NCBI GenBank assembly: GCA_000383715.1
Contig: KB911840.1
Span: forward strand, 36,207 to 100,206
Length of the DNA: 64,000 nt
Reading direction: 5' to 3'
Origin: Verrucomicrobia bacterium SCGC AAA164-E04
GTDB taxonomy: Bacteria; Verrucomicrobiota; Verrucomicrobiia; Limisphaerales; AAA164-E04
Below the pieces are notes generated by a model. The model did not search any database. It saw only the letters and a list, made by a program, of their open reading frames with translations, and had not been told where the DNA came from. Each line of letters opens with the position of its first letter. Position 1 is the stretch's first letter. Below are positions 9,099-18,252 of this stretch, piece by piece. A program made the position numbers and the translations under genes.

Positions 9099-12050
9099 AT
9101 GACTAATAACAACAATTTACATCTCAGAATAGATGCCGTTTGGCCCGACATACTCCGCTGTGAGGACTTTCGAATCCATAGGCTTTATCTTCCATTAGTC
9201 TTCGGCTTTATCCTCTTTGCATCTCAATCCTTGACGGCGGACAAGGTTGTGATCAACGAAATCATGTATCGGGCCCCTGATGATTTCAAGCAATTGGAAT
9301 ACGTAGAGCTGTGGAACACCGGTAGCGAGTCTGTCAACATCGGGGGATGGCGCGTGAAGGGTATCGGGCTTGATATTGCCACCGGGTTCGTGCTTCGTCC
9401 TGATGCATTTTTTGTTGCTGCCAGAGACGCTTATCTTTTCGAACGCATTTACAGTCAGCGACCCGATGGAGTATTTACTAAATCCCTGAATAATGGAGGC
9501 GAACGACTCTCATTAATCAATGCTCAAGGAGAGGTCCTGGAAACGGTCGAATATGACGACAAGGGCCCATGGCCGCAAAGCGCCGATGGCAAATCTGCCT
9601 CGCTGGAAAGGATCTCTCCATCAGCGCCCTCAGTGGATGCGCACAATTGGGCTCCATCCAACCTCACTGCGACCTTCGATCAAACACCTTCGGGCACACC
9701 GGGTAAATTGAACTCGGTCTATCAAAAAAAATTGCCTCCAGTCATGAATCAAGTTGATGAAATACCTTTCATCTCAAAGGCTGGAACCGAGATTGATCTC
9801 TCCCTTGAAGTCCAGGGAGAGATCAATCTGGCGGAAGTGTGGGTCTCAGTGATCCAGCCAGAGCAGTCTTCCCGGGATTTTACCATTGAAATGAAGCGAA
9901 CCCTGGAGGGCCAATATCACGCAACGATTCCCGGACAAGCAAGCGATAGCATCATACGGTATCGATACAAGGTCGCTGGAACGAACGGAACCACCGGCTG
10001 GCTGCCTCATCCGAATGCATTGCGCCCCACTTTTTCAACCTATATACCAGGGGATCTACCTGACTCTGAGATACCGATCATGCATTTCATAAGCACCACT
10101 GATTCCGTTGCTTCAAATTTTGAGGCTTATCGCACCCAAAGTGGGCGTCGATTTGGGCGAGGTAGATTTGGCTTCGGTCCGCCCCCGGATGAATCCGAGG
10201 ATGAAATCCTGCGGGGAGAGTTGCTGCGCCGCTTGGGCAATGAAGGATTAAAAAATGAATGGGTCCGCCTCACGCTCAACAAGGATCTAAGCGCTCAGCA
10301 ACTGATTCAAATATCCAATGCTTTTCGAACTGCAAATGGTCTGCTGGATGGCTTGCGTGTTGAAATAACAGAGGCGACAGACCTTTCTTCCTTACGGGAA
10401 CGATTGGATGCACAGCTGCAGCAAATGGTGACGGCCTTGACGACTGCTTGTCGTGCATATTTCACAGCGGAGCAAATCAACATTTTATCGGACGCTTTAC
10501 TGAACCAAGGCATGGAAGAGAGGCGCCGTCGAGGCTTCGATCCCAAGCGGCTCGTCCATGCAATCTTCAATATCGAGACGGTCTGGTTTGATCGTGGGGT
10601 GCTTCAGGAGATCACAGAAACACAAATCGGGGGGTTGCACCGAATTCTGTCCAACGCTTTCAGGCAGCGAGAGCAAATTTCGGACAGGTTGGAGAAACAA
10701 GAGGCAGAGCCTGATCTTCCAGCTATTCTGGCTGAAGTCAGGAATGCCAGTATGAGTCTCAATGAAAAGGTAATTGGCATCATGGGTGATGTTGTGTCAC
10801 AAGGACGTCAGGGGCGCATTGAACGGGAAGAGCCGCGTGGTGGAGGCGACCGGTTCAGGGGAGGGCGTGGTTTCGGCCGTGGTAATGTTTCTATCCCAGT
10901 GCCTCCACAGGGTCCGTCTGCGTTGGTCTATCGTGCCCCCGGTGCAAAGACGATTCAGTTCTTTGATCACATCAATATTCTGCCTCGAAAAAGTGGATAT
11001 AAAGTGCGGCTGAACAAAGATCGTCCACTCAATGGCATGACGACTTTGAATGTGCTCTTTGAGCCAGGCGACGCTTCCACTATCAATGAAATACTGGCAT
11101 ATCCAAGTTACGAACTCTTTGGAAACCCCACCGTATACTCCGGGGCCGCACGCGTCCTGATGAACGGAAAGGCTGTCGGGTATCACCTTTGGTTTGAACA
11201 ACCCAATGGTCGTTTCTTCAAGAGGAATGGATTGAATGCCGATGGAAACGTTTACAAGGTGATTTGGCAGAGATCCAACCGTCCAAGTTCCTTCACCCCC
11301 GAATCCAAACAGACCGAGCGAGATGACATTGAGGCTCGCTGGGAAAAGGTCACCCATCCACATGAAGGTTACGGCGATCTGGTGAACTTGATCGAGACAC
11401 TTGAGCAAGCAAAAGGTGATGACGTTGCCATGTGGAAAGCCATTGAAACGCACTTTGATGTGGAACAGGTGATCACTTATTACGCGACCAATCTGTTGCT
11501 TTCGCACTGGGATGGTTATTTCAATAATTACTTTCTCCATCATGATACCGATAAGGGTGGGAAATGGAGCATGCTCCCGTGGGATCAGGATTCGACCTGG
11601 AGCCTACGGGGTGGATCTCCAGATTCGCTCTCAAAAATGCCCCTCAATTATGGTGGTGAAGGAGCTCGCCCTCCCGGTGCGCCCGAAGAAAGTGGAGAGC
11701 GTAGCCGGTTTGGTGGTCGGGGTTTTGGGGGTTTTGGTGGATTCGGGAGAGGTTTTGGCTGGTGGCGTGATGGAGATGTGATTTCAAAATCATTGATTGG
11801 CAATCCAACGTTCTATGGAAAATACAAGGCGCGCATCAAAAGTTTGCTTGAAAATAAGTTTACGGCCGAAGTGTTCGAGCCTGTTTTTGATGATTTGAGG
11901 AAGAAGTTGACACCTGAGGTAAAACTAAGGGCCACGTTAAATGAAATGGATCCCGATGAGGAGACGCAGAGATTTCATGAGCTTTTTGACACACTGAGCG
12001 AACACCTCAACTTGCGTCGGAAATTCTTGATCAATGAAATCAACCAATAG
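9099..12050 (+). CDS. Secreted lamin-tail/CotH-kinase protein with RG/FG-rich tracts
   Basis: 983 residues. A hydrophobic export segment lies at about 29-46. A lamin-tail (LTD) domain follows at about 48-200 (VVINEIMYRAP, YVELWNTG, SLNNGGERLSL). The CotH domain lies in the C-terminal half: YELFGNPTVYSG, then GYHLWFEQPNG and the metal/ATP-type motif MLPWDQDSTW near residue 825. Low-complexity Gly/Arg/Phe tracts interrupt the fold near residues 350, 595 and 870. Between LTD and CotH is a charged helical region (about 370-590). CotH kinases phosphorylate spore-coat proteins in Bacillus; in PVC bacteria the targets are unknown. The product is probably cell-surface or secreted. Confidence 0.8.
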   Translation: MTNNNNLHLRIDAVWPDILRCEDFRIHRLYLPLVFGFILFASQSLTADKVVINEIMYRAPDDFKQLEYVELWNTGSESVNIGGWRVKGIGLDIATGFVLRPDAFFVAARDAYLFERIYSQRPDGVFTKSLNNGGERLSLINAQGEVLETVEYDDKGPWPQSADGKSASLERISPSAPSVDAHNWAPSNLTATFDQTPSGTPGKLNSVYQKKLPPVMNQVDEIPFISKAGTEIDLSLEVQGEINLAEVWVSVIQPEQSSRDFTIEMKRTLEGQYHATIPGQASDSIIRYRYKVAGTNGTTGWLPHPNALRPTFSTYIPGDLPDSEIPIMHFISTTDSVASNFEAYRTQSGRRFGRGRFGFGPPPDESEDEILRGELLRRLGNEGLKNEWVRLTLNKDLSAQQLIQISNAFRTANGLLDGLRVEITEATDLSSLRERLDAQLQQMVTALTTACRAYFTAEQINILSDALLNQGMEERRRRGFDPKRLVHAIFNIETVWFDRGVLQEITETQIGGLHRILSNAFRQREQISDRLEKQEAEPDLPAILAEVRNASMSLNEKVIGIMGDVVSQGRQGRIEREEPRGGGDRFRGGRGFGRGNVSIPVPPQGPSALVYRAPGAKTIQFFDHINILPRKSGYKVRLNKDRPLNGMTTLNVLFEPGDASTINEILAYPSYELFGNPTVYSGAARVLMNGKAVGYHLWFEQPNGRFFKRNGLNADGNVYKVIWQRSNRPSSFTPESKQTERDDIEARWEKVTHPHEGYGDLVNLIETLEQAKGDDVAMWKAIETHFDVEQVITYYATNLLLSHWDGYFNNYFLHHDTDKGGKWSMLPWDQDSTWSLRGGSPDSLSKMPLNYGGEGARPPGAPEESGERSRFGGRGFGGFGGFGRGFGWWRDGDVISKSLIGNPTFYGKYKARIKSLLENKFTAEVFEPVFDDLRKKLTPEVKLRATLNEMDPDEETQRFHELFDTLSEHLNLRRKFLINEINQ

Positions 12051-12221
12051 TGTATAAAAAGAGATGCGCCTTGTGGAACTACGATTTTATTTGAAATTAC
12101 TTGTTTCTACAGAGATAAGAAAATGTCATAGCGATGTCGTTGCCAAGTGTGACAATACCTTAAAACCTTTTGCTGTCATCCCTGTGGAAGAATGACCCTG
12201 AAAGAGGTCTCCAAATCGGTA

Positions 12222-12950
12222 TCAATCATCCTTCACCAAATCGTAGACGACCACATCAATGGACCTTGAGAAAAGAACAGAGGGGTGCATGTCTCCGATG
12301 GGCATGCCGTTCAGAAAGGTGTTTTTTCTGATTTCAATGGACGCGCATTGAAGCGGCCAGCGTTTGTGATGGATGTCTCCCCTGAACAGCCTGCCCTGCG
12401 AGTTAACGGAATAAAGACAATATCGTTCAGTGGACCAGCTTTCAAACGAGTTACCTGTTGCATCGATGAATTTCTCAGGGATGTAAGTTCCATCAAATTC
12501 GACTTCGTTTCTCACGGAGTGGTAGTTTACCTGGTGCGCATGCTCAGTCGTTTTGATACGAGCATTGTAATAGGGGAGATGAAAAAAGGTGCGTGCGGCC
12601 CAGACCGCTAGTGCATTGGGCACATCCAGACTGAAAAACCAAACCCCTTTTTTCCCTTTTCTGGTGACATATGTCCTTAAATTGATTTCGGGAAAGTCGC
12701 ACAGAAACCTGGGTGCAGGACAACCTCGTAAAGTGACCCCTTTCATTGAAAAAGGGACAATACCGATCCACGCCTGTCCATCATACAGGTCCAGTTCAAG
12801 GCCGCTCGGTAATTGTTTTTGCAGCCAATCCTTGTCGATGCTCCAATGAATGAAAACCAGATTTTGCCACTGCTGACACCACCTCCAATTCTTCTCCGGC
12901 AACGGCCATGGACGATGTTCAGTGCATTTCAATGAGGGATGTTGCTTCAT
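12222..12950 (-). CDS. DUF2071 (YqjF-like) family protein
   Basis: 242 residues, matching the family length. Characteristic stretches are LVFIHWSIDKDWLQKQLP (the family's FxHW..xxxLxxxLP opening), GQAWIGIVPFSMKGV, INLRTYVT and GVWFFSLDVPNALAVWAAR. No signal peptide is visible, so it is probably cytoplasmic. The biochemical function is unknown; the fold is related to acetoacetate decarboxylase. It stands alone between the CotH gene (convergent) and the sulfatase. Confidence 0.82.
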   Translation of the reverse strand: MKQHPSLKCTEHRPWPLPEKNWRWCQQWQNLVFIHWSIDKDWLQKQLPSGLELDLYDGQAWIGIVPFSMKGVTLRGCPAPRFLCDFPEINLRTYVTRKGKKGVWFFSLDVPNALAVWAARTFFHLPYYNARIKTTEHAHQVNYHSVRNEVEFDGTYIPEKFIDATGNSFESWSTERYCLYSVNSQGRLFRGDIHHKRWPLQCASIEIRKNTFLNGMPIGDMHPSVLFSRSIDVVVYDLVKDD

Positions 12951-13067
12951 ATTCCTTCGTTCATCATGAAGCGTATCTTGCTTTTTTCAGGCAGCGATGG
13001 TTGTCGCGTTGCGTTAACATGGTGAAACTTGCCAGCCTTCTGACTCAAGTCATCTGCTTTTTTATCA

Positions 13068-14516
13068 TTATTTTGAGGGAGCCAGCTTTATGGAAATTTT
13101 CTCCTGCCTCATTCTGCCCTGGAGTCGCTTTTGTATTTTTTCAAGATCAGTCGCATAGGCTGCATTTGCAGCCAGGTTGCTTAGTTGAAGTGGATCCTTC
13201 TTCATATCATAAAGTTCATTGCTTCCATCCGAGTAACGCATGAGCGCGAATTGATCTTCACGCAATGCGATGCCCCGATGAAAAGAAAGTGCGCCTGTTT
13301 TTACAGATACAGAGGGGTTTCTCAGCACAGGAACGAAGCTATTGCCCTGCACTTCTGCTGGAACCTTCAGTCCAGCCAATTCAGCCAGACTGGGGTAAAT
13401 ATCAACCAGTTCTGTGATGGCGTTCGTCTTACCGGGTTGGATCCCCGGAACAGAAACGATCAACGGTACGCGCACGACTTCTTCATGGAGATTGGATTTT
13501 TGCCAGAAAGTGTGTTCACCCAAATGGTAACCATGGTCGCTCAAAAAAACGATGGCGGTGCTTTCGCGTAGCTTCAGCCTTTCCAGCTCGTCGATGATCC
13601 GCCCTACCTGTGCGTCCATGTAGGTCACCGTGGCGTAGTAGGCTGCCCACATCCGTTTCTGGTTATCGGGATATTTCCCGATCGGGTTGTTTGAGTTCAT
13701 GGTCGCAGGGCGACCCAGTTTGGGTATGTCCTCAATATCGTTTTCAATACCATCCGGCAGCTCCATGTCCTGCCAGCGATAGTTTTCGAAATACTGTTTG
13801 GGTGCCACATTCGGGTAATGAGGGCGGATCAATCCCACGGCCAGGAAAAAAGATTCATCCTTATGTTCCTTCAACAATTTCATGGCCTTGCTGGCGGTTT
13901 GATGATCGGGCTGATCCGAACCATCTCCCTGATAGCTCACCGAAACAAACATGCGGTTAGGCATGGCCGTTGATTCGCGTCCTTCGAGTTCCCGAGTGAA
14001 AATATTCAGGTTCAGGCAGGCATAGTCTCCCGGCGTGTGTGCTTCTCTTCCAGGAGAATTGAAACGCTCGGTCCAGGAACTTTCGACGTCGAGTCCATTG
14101 GTTCCGGCAATGATGTCGCCTGGTACCCGCATATGATAGATCTTTCCAACACGTGCCGTGTAATATCCGTTGTTCTTGAAATGCTCACCTAGATTCGTTC
14201 CTCGTGTGTCCAGATATCGACTGAACATGAATGATTTTCGTGAAGGAGCGCATGCCATTCCCTGACAGTAAGCACGGTTAAACACCATGCCTCCGCGGGC
14301 CAGCCTATCGATGTTGGGTGTGCGGCAAACCTTGTTGCCGTAACATCCCAGCGCGCTTGCCTTCAGATCATCAGAGACGATGAACAGCACATTCCTGATC
14401 TTCCTGTTGAGTCCATCAGAAGGGACTTCTCCATGGATGTTCTGAGCTGTCGTCAGCGTGATGGCTGATGCTGCAATCATTGTCCAAAAAGATATTTGTT
14501 GAATCAGGTTTTTCAT
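13068..14516 (-). CDS. Secreted type I (formylglycine) sulfatase, iduronate-2-sulfatase-like
   Basis: 482 residues from the chosen ATG, which has a strong GGGGGAG ribosome site 4 bases upstream and opens directly into a signal peptide (LIQQISFWTMIAASAITLTT). The sulfatase signature is CAPSR at 89-93, where Cys is converted to formylglycine. Metal ligands include D49/D50 in VSDDLKA, and FLSDHGYHLGEH supplies the distal Asp-His pair. The order of motifs resembles iduronate-2-sulfatase. It would remove sulfate esters from algal or animal polysaccharides in the periplasm. An anaerobic sulfatase maturase or FGE is not in the window. Confidence 0.88.
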   Translation of the reverse strand: MKNLIQQISFWTMIAASAITLTTAQNIHGEVPSDGLNRKIRNVLFIVSDDLKASALGCYGNKVCRTPNIDRLARGGMVFNRAYCQGMACAPSRKSFMFSRYLDTRGTNLGEHFKNNGYYTARVGKIYHMRVPGDIIAGTNGLDVESSWTERFNSPGREAHTPGDYACLNLNIFTRELEGRESTAMPNRMFVSVSYQGDGSDQPDHQTASKAMKLLKEHKDESFFLAVGLIRPHYPNVAPKQYFENYRWQDMELPDGIENDIEDIPKLGRPATMNSNNPIGKYPDNQKRMWAAYYATVTYMDAQVGRIIDELERLKLRESTAIVFLSDHGYHLGEHTFWQKSNLHEEVVRVPLIVSVPGIQPGKTNAITELVDIYPSLAELAGLKVPAEVQGNSFVPVLRNPSVSVKTGALSFHRGIALREDQFALMRYSDGSNELYDMKKDPLQLSNLAANAAYATDLEKIQKRLQGRMRQEKISIKLAPSK

Positions 14517-14574
14517 AGGGCTCCCCCATTGCTTGTCATCTTCAATGTACATTGGACCCGCCGCGTGAATGCAG

Positions 14575-15057
14575 TCAGTGATCTACCGCGGGCGCATGAT
14601 TAGATTTTTCTGATACTTTCGAAGTTTGGTTAATGAGGAATCGTAGCAGGGCATGATTAGCAAATGACAGCACAAAAAAAGCCCAGAACGGTGGCATGGT
14701 TAGTAAACCAAATACATAGGCCAGCATGCTTTGAATCACCACGGCAAATCCGTTTCGATTCGGGATGTCTCGCATCGCATCCACCAGCCCAACGCAAAGA
14801 CCGAACAGCGCCACGGCGACAATCGTGCTGACAATCGCGGTTGAAAACAGCACCCAGCGAGGCTTTTCGTATGTCCAGCGACTGCCGCGAAGCACGGCAA
14901 TACCTATTGGAATGCCGAGCGGTACCGCAAACCATACATGCGCGCCGACCACTTTTTGGCTGAAGGAGGCTCCCATCAGTCCCCAGATAAGCCCCGACAA
15001 GCCAGCCAACAACGTAGGATTATTCTTCATGAGTCGTGCGAAAGACATATCCGACAC
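14575..15057 (-). CDS. Hypothetical four-helix membrane protein
   Basis: 160 residues. Four hydrophobic segments are visible (about 16-36, 41-56, 68-92 and 106-135), with a basic/polar C-terminal tail of about 20 residues. The pattern of Gly-rich helices (GLSGLIWGLMGASF, PLGIPIGIAVLRG) is generic and I do not recognise a family. It is 58 bases upstream of the sulfatase on the same strand, so co-transcription is possible. Inner-membrane location is inferred from hydrophobicity only. Confidence 0.6.
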   Translation of the reverse strand: MSDMSFARLMKNNPTLLAGLSGLIWGLMGASFSQKVVGAHVWFAVPLGIPIGIAVLRGSRWTYEKPRWVLFSTAIVSTIVAVALFGLCVGLVDAMRDIPNRNGFAVVIQSMLAYVFGLLTMPPFWAFFVLSFANHALLRFLINQTSKVSEKSNHAPAVDH

Positions 15058-15248
15058 TAACCCATGCCCCGGGTTGGAATCAATGACTTGGAAACTTTGG
15101 TATCATGAAGGAATGATCCCTCCGAGATTTGAACGGGTCTTCAGGCTTGGTGGATCTGTAATTCATAGAACATTGCCCCTGAATGTCCATTGGATGTTCA
15201 CTTGTCATGATCATTATTGCTTGTGCTTCAAGAGATCTTCGCTTCCTC

Positions 15249-16217
15249 TTAATTTTTCTGCTCCTCGATCCGCAGGACGATCTCAGCGACCAGTCGGGCT
15301 GCCTCAGGAGAGAGGGGCTCACGATGTTTTCGGGCGTTCTCGATGTGTTTCCGCGCACTTGTATGATCATTCGAAACCGCAGTCCGCAATGCGTGCAGAA
15401 CCTCACACAGCTGGAGGTAGTGCACATAGTCACGATAACGCCCCGTTCCAGCCTCGGGACCATAATCCAGACTGCCTTTGGGATTGTGAGTGTGATTGAT
15501 GGATACTTTCTGATGGAGTAAGTTGATGCGTTTCTGGGCTTGCTCATCGTTTCCGCTGCGAATCAGAGCCAGTGCGTATGTTAATTGCACGTCCCAACCC
15601 AGAGGCTCCGTTGGCTGGCCGAGTCGCGACAGCAAGTCATAGAAGTTGATGCCTTTCTGCGGCTTGATCAGTTGTGCCATGAAGTTGGCTTGCCTGGGTG
15701 TCGGCTTGCCTTCGCTCAGCAGCGGCCAGAGGGCTCGGGCCAGAAATGATTTCTCCTGACGATAACGTTCCGTGAAGCGACTGCCTGTCGTGTCCTTCAA
15801 AACGGTTTTGATCTCCCCACAAACAATCGATACCTCCCCGGAGTGCTCCGGCAGATTCAGCCATTGATTCAAGAGTGCAGCGATTAATGCATGAGCTGAT
15901 GCGATCGACTCTCTGTAGTCTTTCCCATAATCTCTGGTTTTGCGAAAGGTAGCGCGTGCTTCATGATACTCCAGGCGGAGCTGCTCGAGGGATGCTTCGG
16001 CGCGCATTCCTTCTGATAATACCATGAAGAACATCAAGGCTGCCAGGGCGTGCCTGACCACACCGAATCGTTTTGATCTGCTCAACAGGAGTGGCGGTAT
16101 GTTAACGCTGGAAACTGTTATGTGGGTATTATTCATATTTGTTTTTGGTTTCTTTTCCATGCGCAGCGTCAAATTTGAATCGTTGTTTACTTGTGGTGGT
16201 CTTGCAACGCTCATCAC
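15249..16217 (-). CDS. Hypothetical helical protein with N-terminal export segment
   Basis: 322 residues. A hydrophobic stretch (ALAALMFFMVLS, about residues 57-68) after a basic region suggests a late signal peptide or signal anchor. GTG at the first position and downstream ATG codons are all possible starts, and none has a good ribosome site. The rest is rich in Leu, Ala, Arg and Glu and predicted by eye to be helical, with TPR-like spacing in places (ALALIRSGNDEQAQKRINLL). No catalytic motif or known family was recognised. It sits between two small membrane-protein genes on the same strand. Confidence 0.5.
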   Translation of the reverse strand: MMSVARPPQVNNDSNLTLRMEKKPKTNMNNTHITVSSVNIPPLLLSRSKRFGVVRHALAALMFFMVLSEGMRAEASLEQLRLEYHEARATFRKTRDYGKDYRESIASAHALIAALLNQWLNLPEHSGEVSIVCGEIKTVLKDTTGSRFTERYRQEKSFLARALWPLLSEGKPTPRQANFMAQLIKPQKGINFYDLLSRLGQPTEPLGWDVQLTYALALIRSGNDEQAQKRINLLHQKVSINHTHNPKGSLDYGPEAGTGRYRDYVHYLQLCEVLHALRTAVSNDHTSARKHIENARKHREPLSPEAARLVAEIVLRIEEQKN

Positions 16218-16265
16218 GCTGAACTGCTGACCAATATTCGGATGTCATCCTTAAAGCAGGCTTTG

Positions 16266-16517
16266 CTATCGCTTGTGAAGCATCAGCTGCCTGAAGATCG
16301 AACCAGCTCCGACAAGGGCCAATATTAAATAGGCACTTGTCCATGGTATTGACTGTCCTTCACCCCACGCGTGCAATGCTCCCGGCAAGGCAGCCATTAT
16401 CGTCAAAGCACCTGCGAGGGCACAGCCGATGGACCTGTCCTTGTTGAACAGTCCTCGAATGCTGCTCACGATGGTGATGCATACCGCTGTTAATAGGATG
16501 ATTCCTGTGATTGTCAT
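16266..16517 (-). CDS. Small membrane protein, 83 residues
   Basis: The start chosen here (MTITGIILLTAV) has GGAG six bases upstream and opens in a membrane segment; a longer in-frame reading would add about 50 residues of unlikely composition. Three hydrophobic segments are visible (ITGIILLTAVCITIV, a central CALAGALTIMAALPG and a C-terminal SAYLILALVGAGSIF), ending in a basic tail. The role is unknown. Confidence 0.5.
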   Translation of the reverse strand: MTITGIILLTAVCITIVSSIRGLFNKDRSIGCALAGALTIMAALPGALHAWGEGQSIPWTSAYLILALVGAGSIFRQLMLHKR

Positions 16518-16790
16518 GATATTCTCCATCTTTCGTATATGCCCGTCCTCGGGTGTTGTAATCCTAAATGCAAATTGAATGCCAAAGTGCTTCAAATTCG
16601 TTAACATACACGACTGGAGATAGAAGTGAAAAATGGAGGGCGAATTCAATTTCTTGAAAATAAACAATTAATGTATTCATGCATACAAAATATGCTCAAT
16701 CATCCTATTCTGGGTTGGGTGCTTTACGTCCGTATCCTGCCTTTCGGGAGCGTGCGTTTTATGGATGATTGTATTTGTCTGCCTACCCCG

Positions 16791-17174
16791 TCATTCGATT
16801 ACCTGCAGCATTTTGCGCATCAATTGACGCGGTTTGGTGGATAAAGCTCGGTAGACAAGGACAGGTGGGAAGATCAGCCAGCAGCACACCACACTGACAA
16901 AAAACAGCCAAATCCTGATGATTCCATAGACCTCAATTTCGTAGTCAATTTGTGTACCCTGTTCGCTTGGTTGAATCATGATGCGACCTCGCTTTGGGAA
17001 TTGACCTTTCTTTGGAAAGGATGGCGCACTCGAGGAAAAAAAAGCTCCATGTCGAAAACGGATCTCATTTGATGAAGATTCAAGGATTTCAAAATGTTCA
17101 GCAGCCATGACGGTCTTCAGGCGGTCAAGAACTTCGGCCGGGGACAAATGGGATTTTGTGGAGTCGGTGATCAT
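16791..17174 (-). CDS. Hypothetical protein with C-terminal membrane hairpin
   Basis: 127 residues. The first 85 are soluble and read like a small alpha-beta domain (SPAEVLDRLKTVM, then strands HFEILESSSNEIRFRHGAFF and GTQIDYEIEVYG). They are followed by one long or two short membrane spans (IWLFFVSVVCCWLIFPPVLV) and a basic tail. I do not recognise a family. Similar short proteins with a lipid-binding-like domain and a membrane hairpin are common in Verrucomicrobia; that comparison is from memory. Confidence 0.5.
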   Translation of the reverse strand: MITDSTKSHLSPAEVLDRLKTVMAAEHFEILESSSNEIRFRHGAFFSSSAPSFPKKGQFPKRGRIMIQPSEQGTQIDYEIEVYGIIRIWLFFVSVVCCWLIFPPVLVYRALSTKPRQLMRKMLQVIE

Positions 17175-17319
17175 CTGTCTTTATCAAAGAGCAAACCTAG
17201 CCCGACGGTATCCATGAGAGCAAGACAATGAGCGCGGTGACTCCGAATAATCGTTCTAATCATTTCGCGTTCTTTCAGAGAGCTTTCCCATCAATGGATG
17301 CATCCCTCGATGCCGGATG

Positions 17320-18252
17320 TTATTCGCGAGGTGCGTCCTCTGGGATTCCGTCTTCAGGTGATTGCAATGTTTCCTGCGGTGAACGTTTCATCAGAGTCAT
17401 GATGTGCTGGCTCAACTTCAAGTAAGCCTTGCTGCTCAGGTGGCCGTTCTGATCAGTCCATGCCCATGCCTGAAAATTTTCTTCGTTGGACCCAAGGTCC
17501 AGATCGAGCAGATATGCGTTGGGATCCTCATCGGTAATCCTGATCTGCGCTTCGATGATCGGCATGAAATCAAGTTTGTCGTGTTGAAAGAGATGTTTCC
17601 GCACGAAAATGGGCAGTGCATGTGCCCTGCAATCTCTGCGCAATGCCGCGAACAAAGCGCGCAGATTACCGTGGTAATTGAATGCCTGTGCACGGTCTGA
17701 CTCGCCCTGGTCCCAATAGAGCCCGAGGATCTGAATGTTGCGGTAACGCTTTTCTAATGCGGCCATCGCATCATCGAACTGGTCCTTGAAGTGCCTGTAG
17801 TCCGGTCCCTGACCCGCCTTCCATTGAGTGTGCAAGTTGTGCCCTCCCGGGCCGTGTTTGATGAAAAACTTGTCAGCATCCGGATACTGTTTTTCCAGCA
17901 GCATCGCCATCGGTAGTTCGATGCCGTGACGGTTGGGATCATTGTATCCACCTTTCAGATTCTTGCCTGGTGTCAGCCGCTCAAAGTCCTTCCCCCATAT
18001 GTAGCTTCCAGGGTATGCCTCCATGGTGGTCGGGATGCCGACCTCTTTCGCCGTTGATCCCGGAAGGGTCGGGTGCTTCTCCGCCATACCGGATTGCTCG
18101 TTGGTTTCTGGTGAGAAAGCTGCCACACCGCCGGCGTTGGATTGACCTGCGATAAGAAATATGAGCGCCTGGCGGTCTTTTGGAGAATTTTGAATTTCCT
18201 GAGTGAGCGAGGAAATGGATATAAGAGTCAAACAAAGTAAGACGATTCTCAT
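17320..18252 (-). CDS. Secreted SASA-type (sialate O-acetylesterase-like) SGNH esterase
   Basis: 310 residues with an N-terminal signal peptide (MRIVLLCLTLISISSL). The nucleophile is S38 in IAGQSNAGG, the family signature. The conserved LYWDQGESD block holds the oxyanion-side residues, and a late Asp-x-x-His (DQNGHLSSKAY) supplies the catalytic pair. Members remove acetyl groups from sialic acids, xylan or other acetylated sugars. Its ATG overlaps the stop of the upstream gene by 4 bases (ATGA), so translation is coupled to the large toroid-like protein, which suggests they act on the same substrate. Confidence 0.82.
   Translation of the reverse strand: MRIVLLCLTLISISSLTQEIQNSPKDRQALIFLIAGQSNAGGVAAFSPETNEQSGMAEKHPTLPGSTAKEVGIPTTMEAYPGSYIWGKDFERLTPGKNLKGGYNDPNRHGIELPMAMLLEKQYPDADKFFIKHGPGGHNLHTQWKAGQGPDYRHFKDQFDDAMAALEKRYRNIQILGLYWDQGESDRAQAFNYHGNLRALFAALRRDCRAHALPIFVRKHLFQHDKLDFMPIIEAQIRITDEDPNAYLLDLDLGSNEENFQAWAWTDQNGHLSSKAYLKLSQHIMTLMKRSPQETLQSPEDGIPEDAPRE

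Noticed and set aside
10797..11543. 248-codon minus-strand open frame inside the CotH gene
   Set aside because: It is antisense to a well-supported coding region; its translation has no family motif and its length follows from the codon bias of the real gene.
15080..15547. 155-codon minus-strand open frame overlapping the 15249-16217 gene
   Set aside because: It is a different frame of the same strand with Arg/Ser-rich, low-quality composition; the longer gene with an export segment is preferred.
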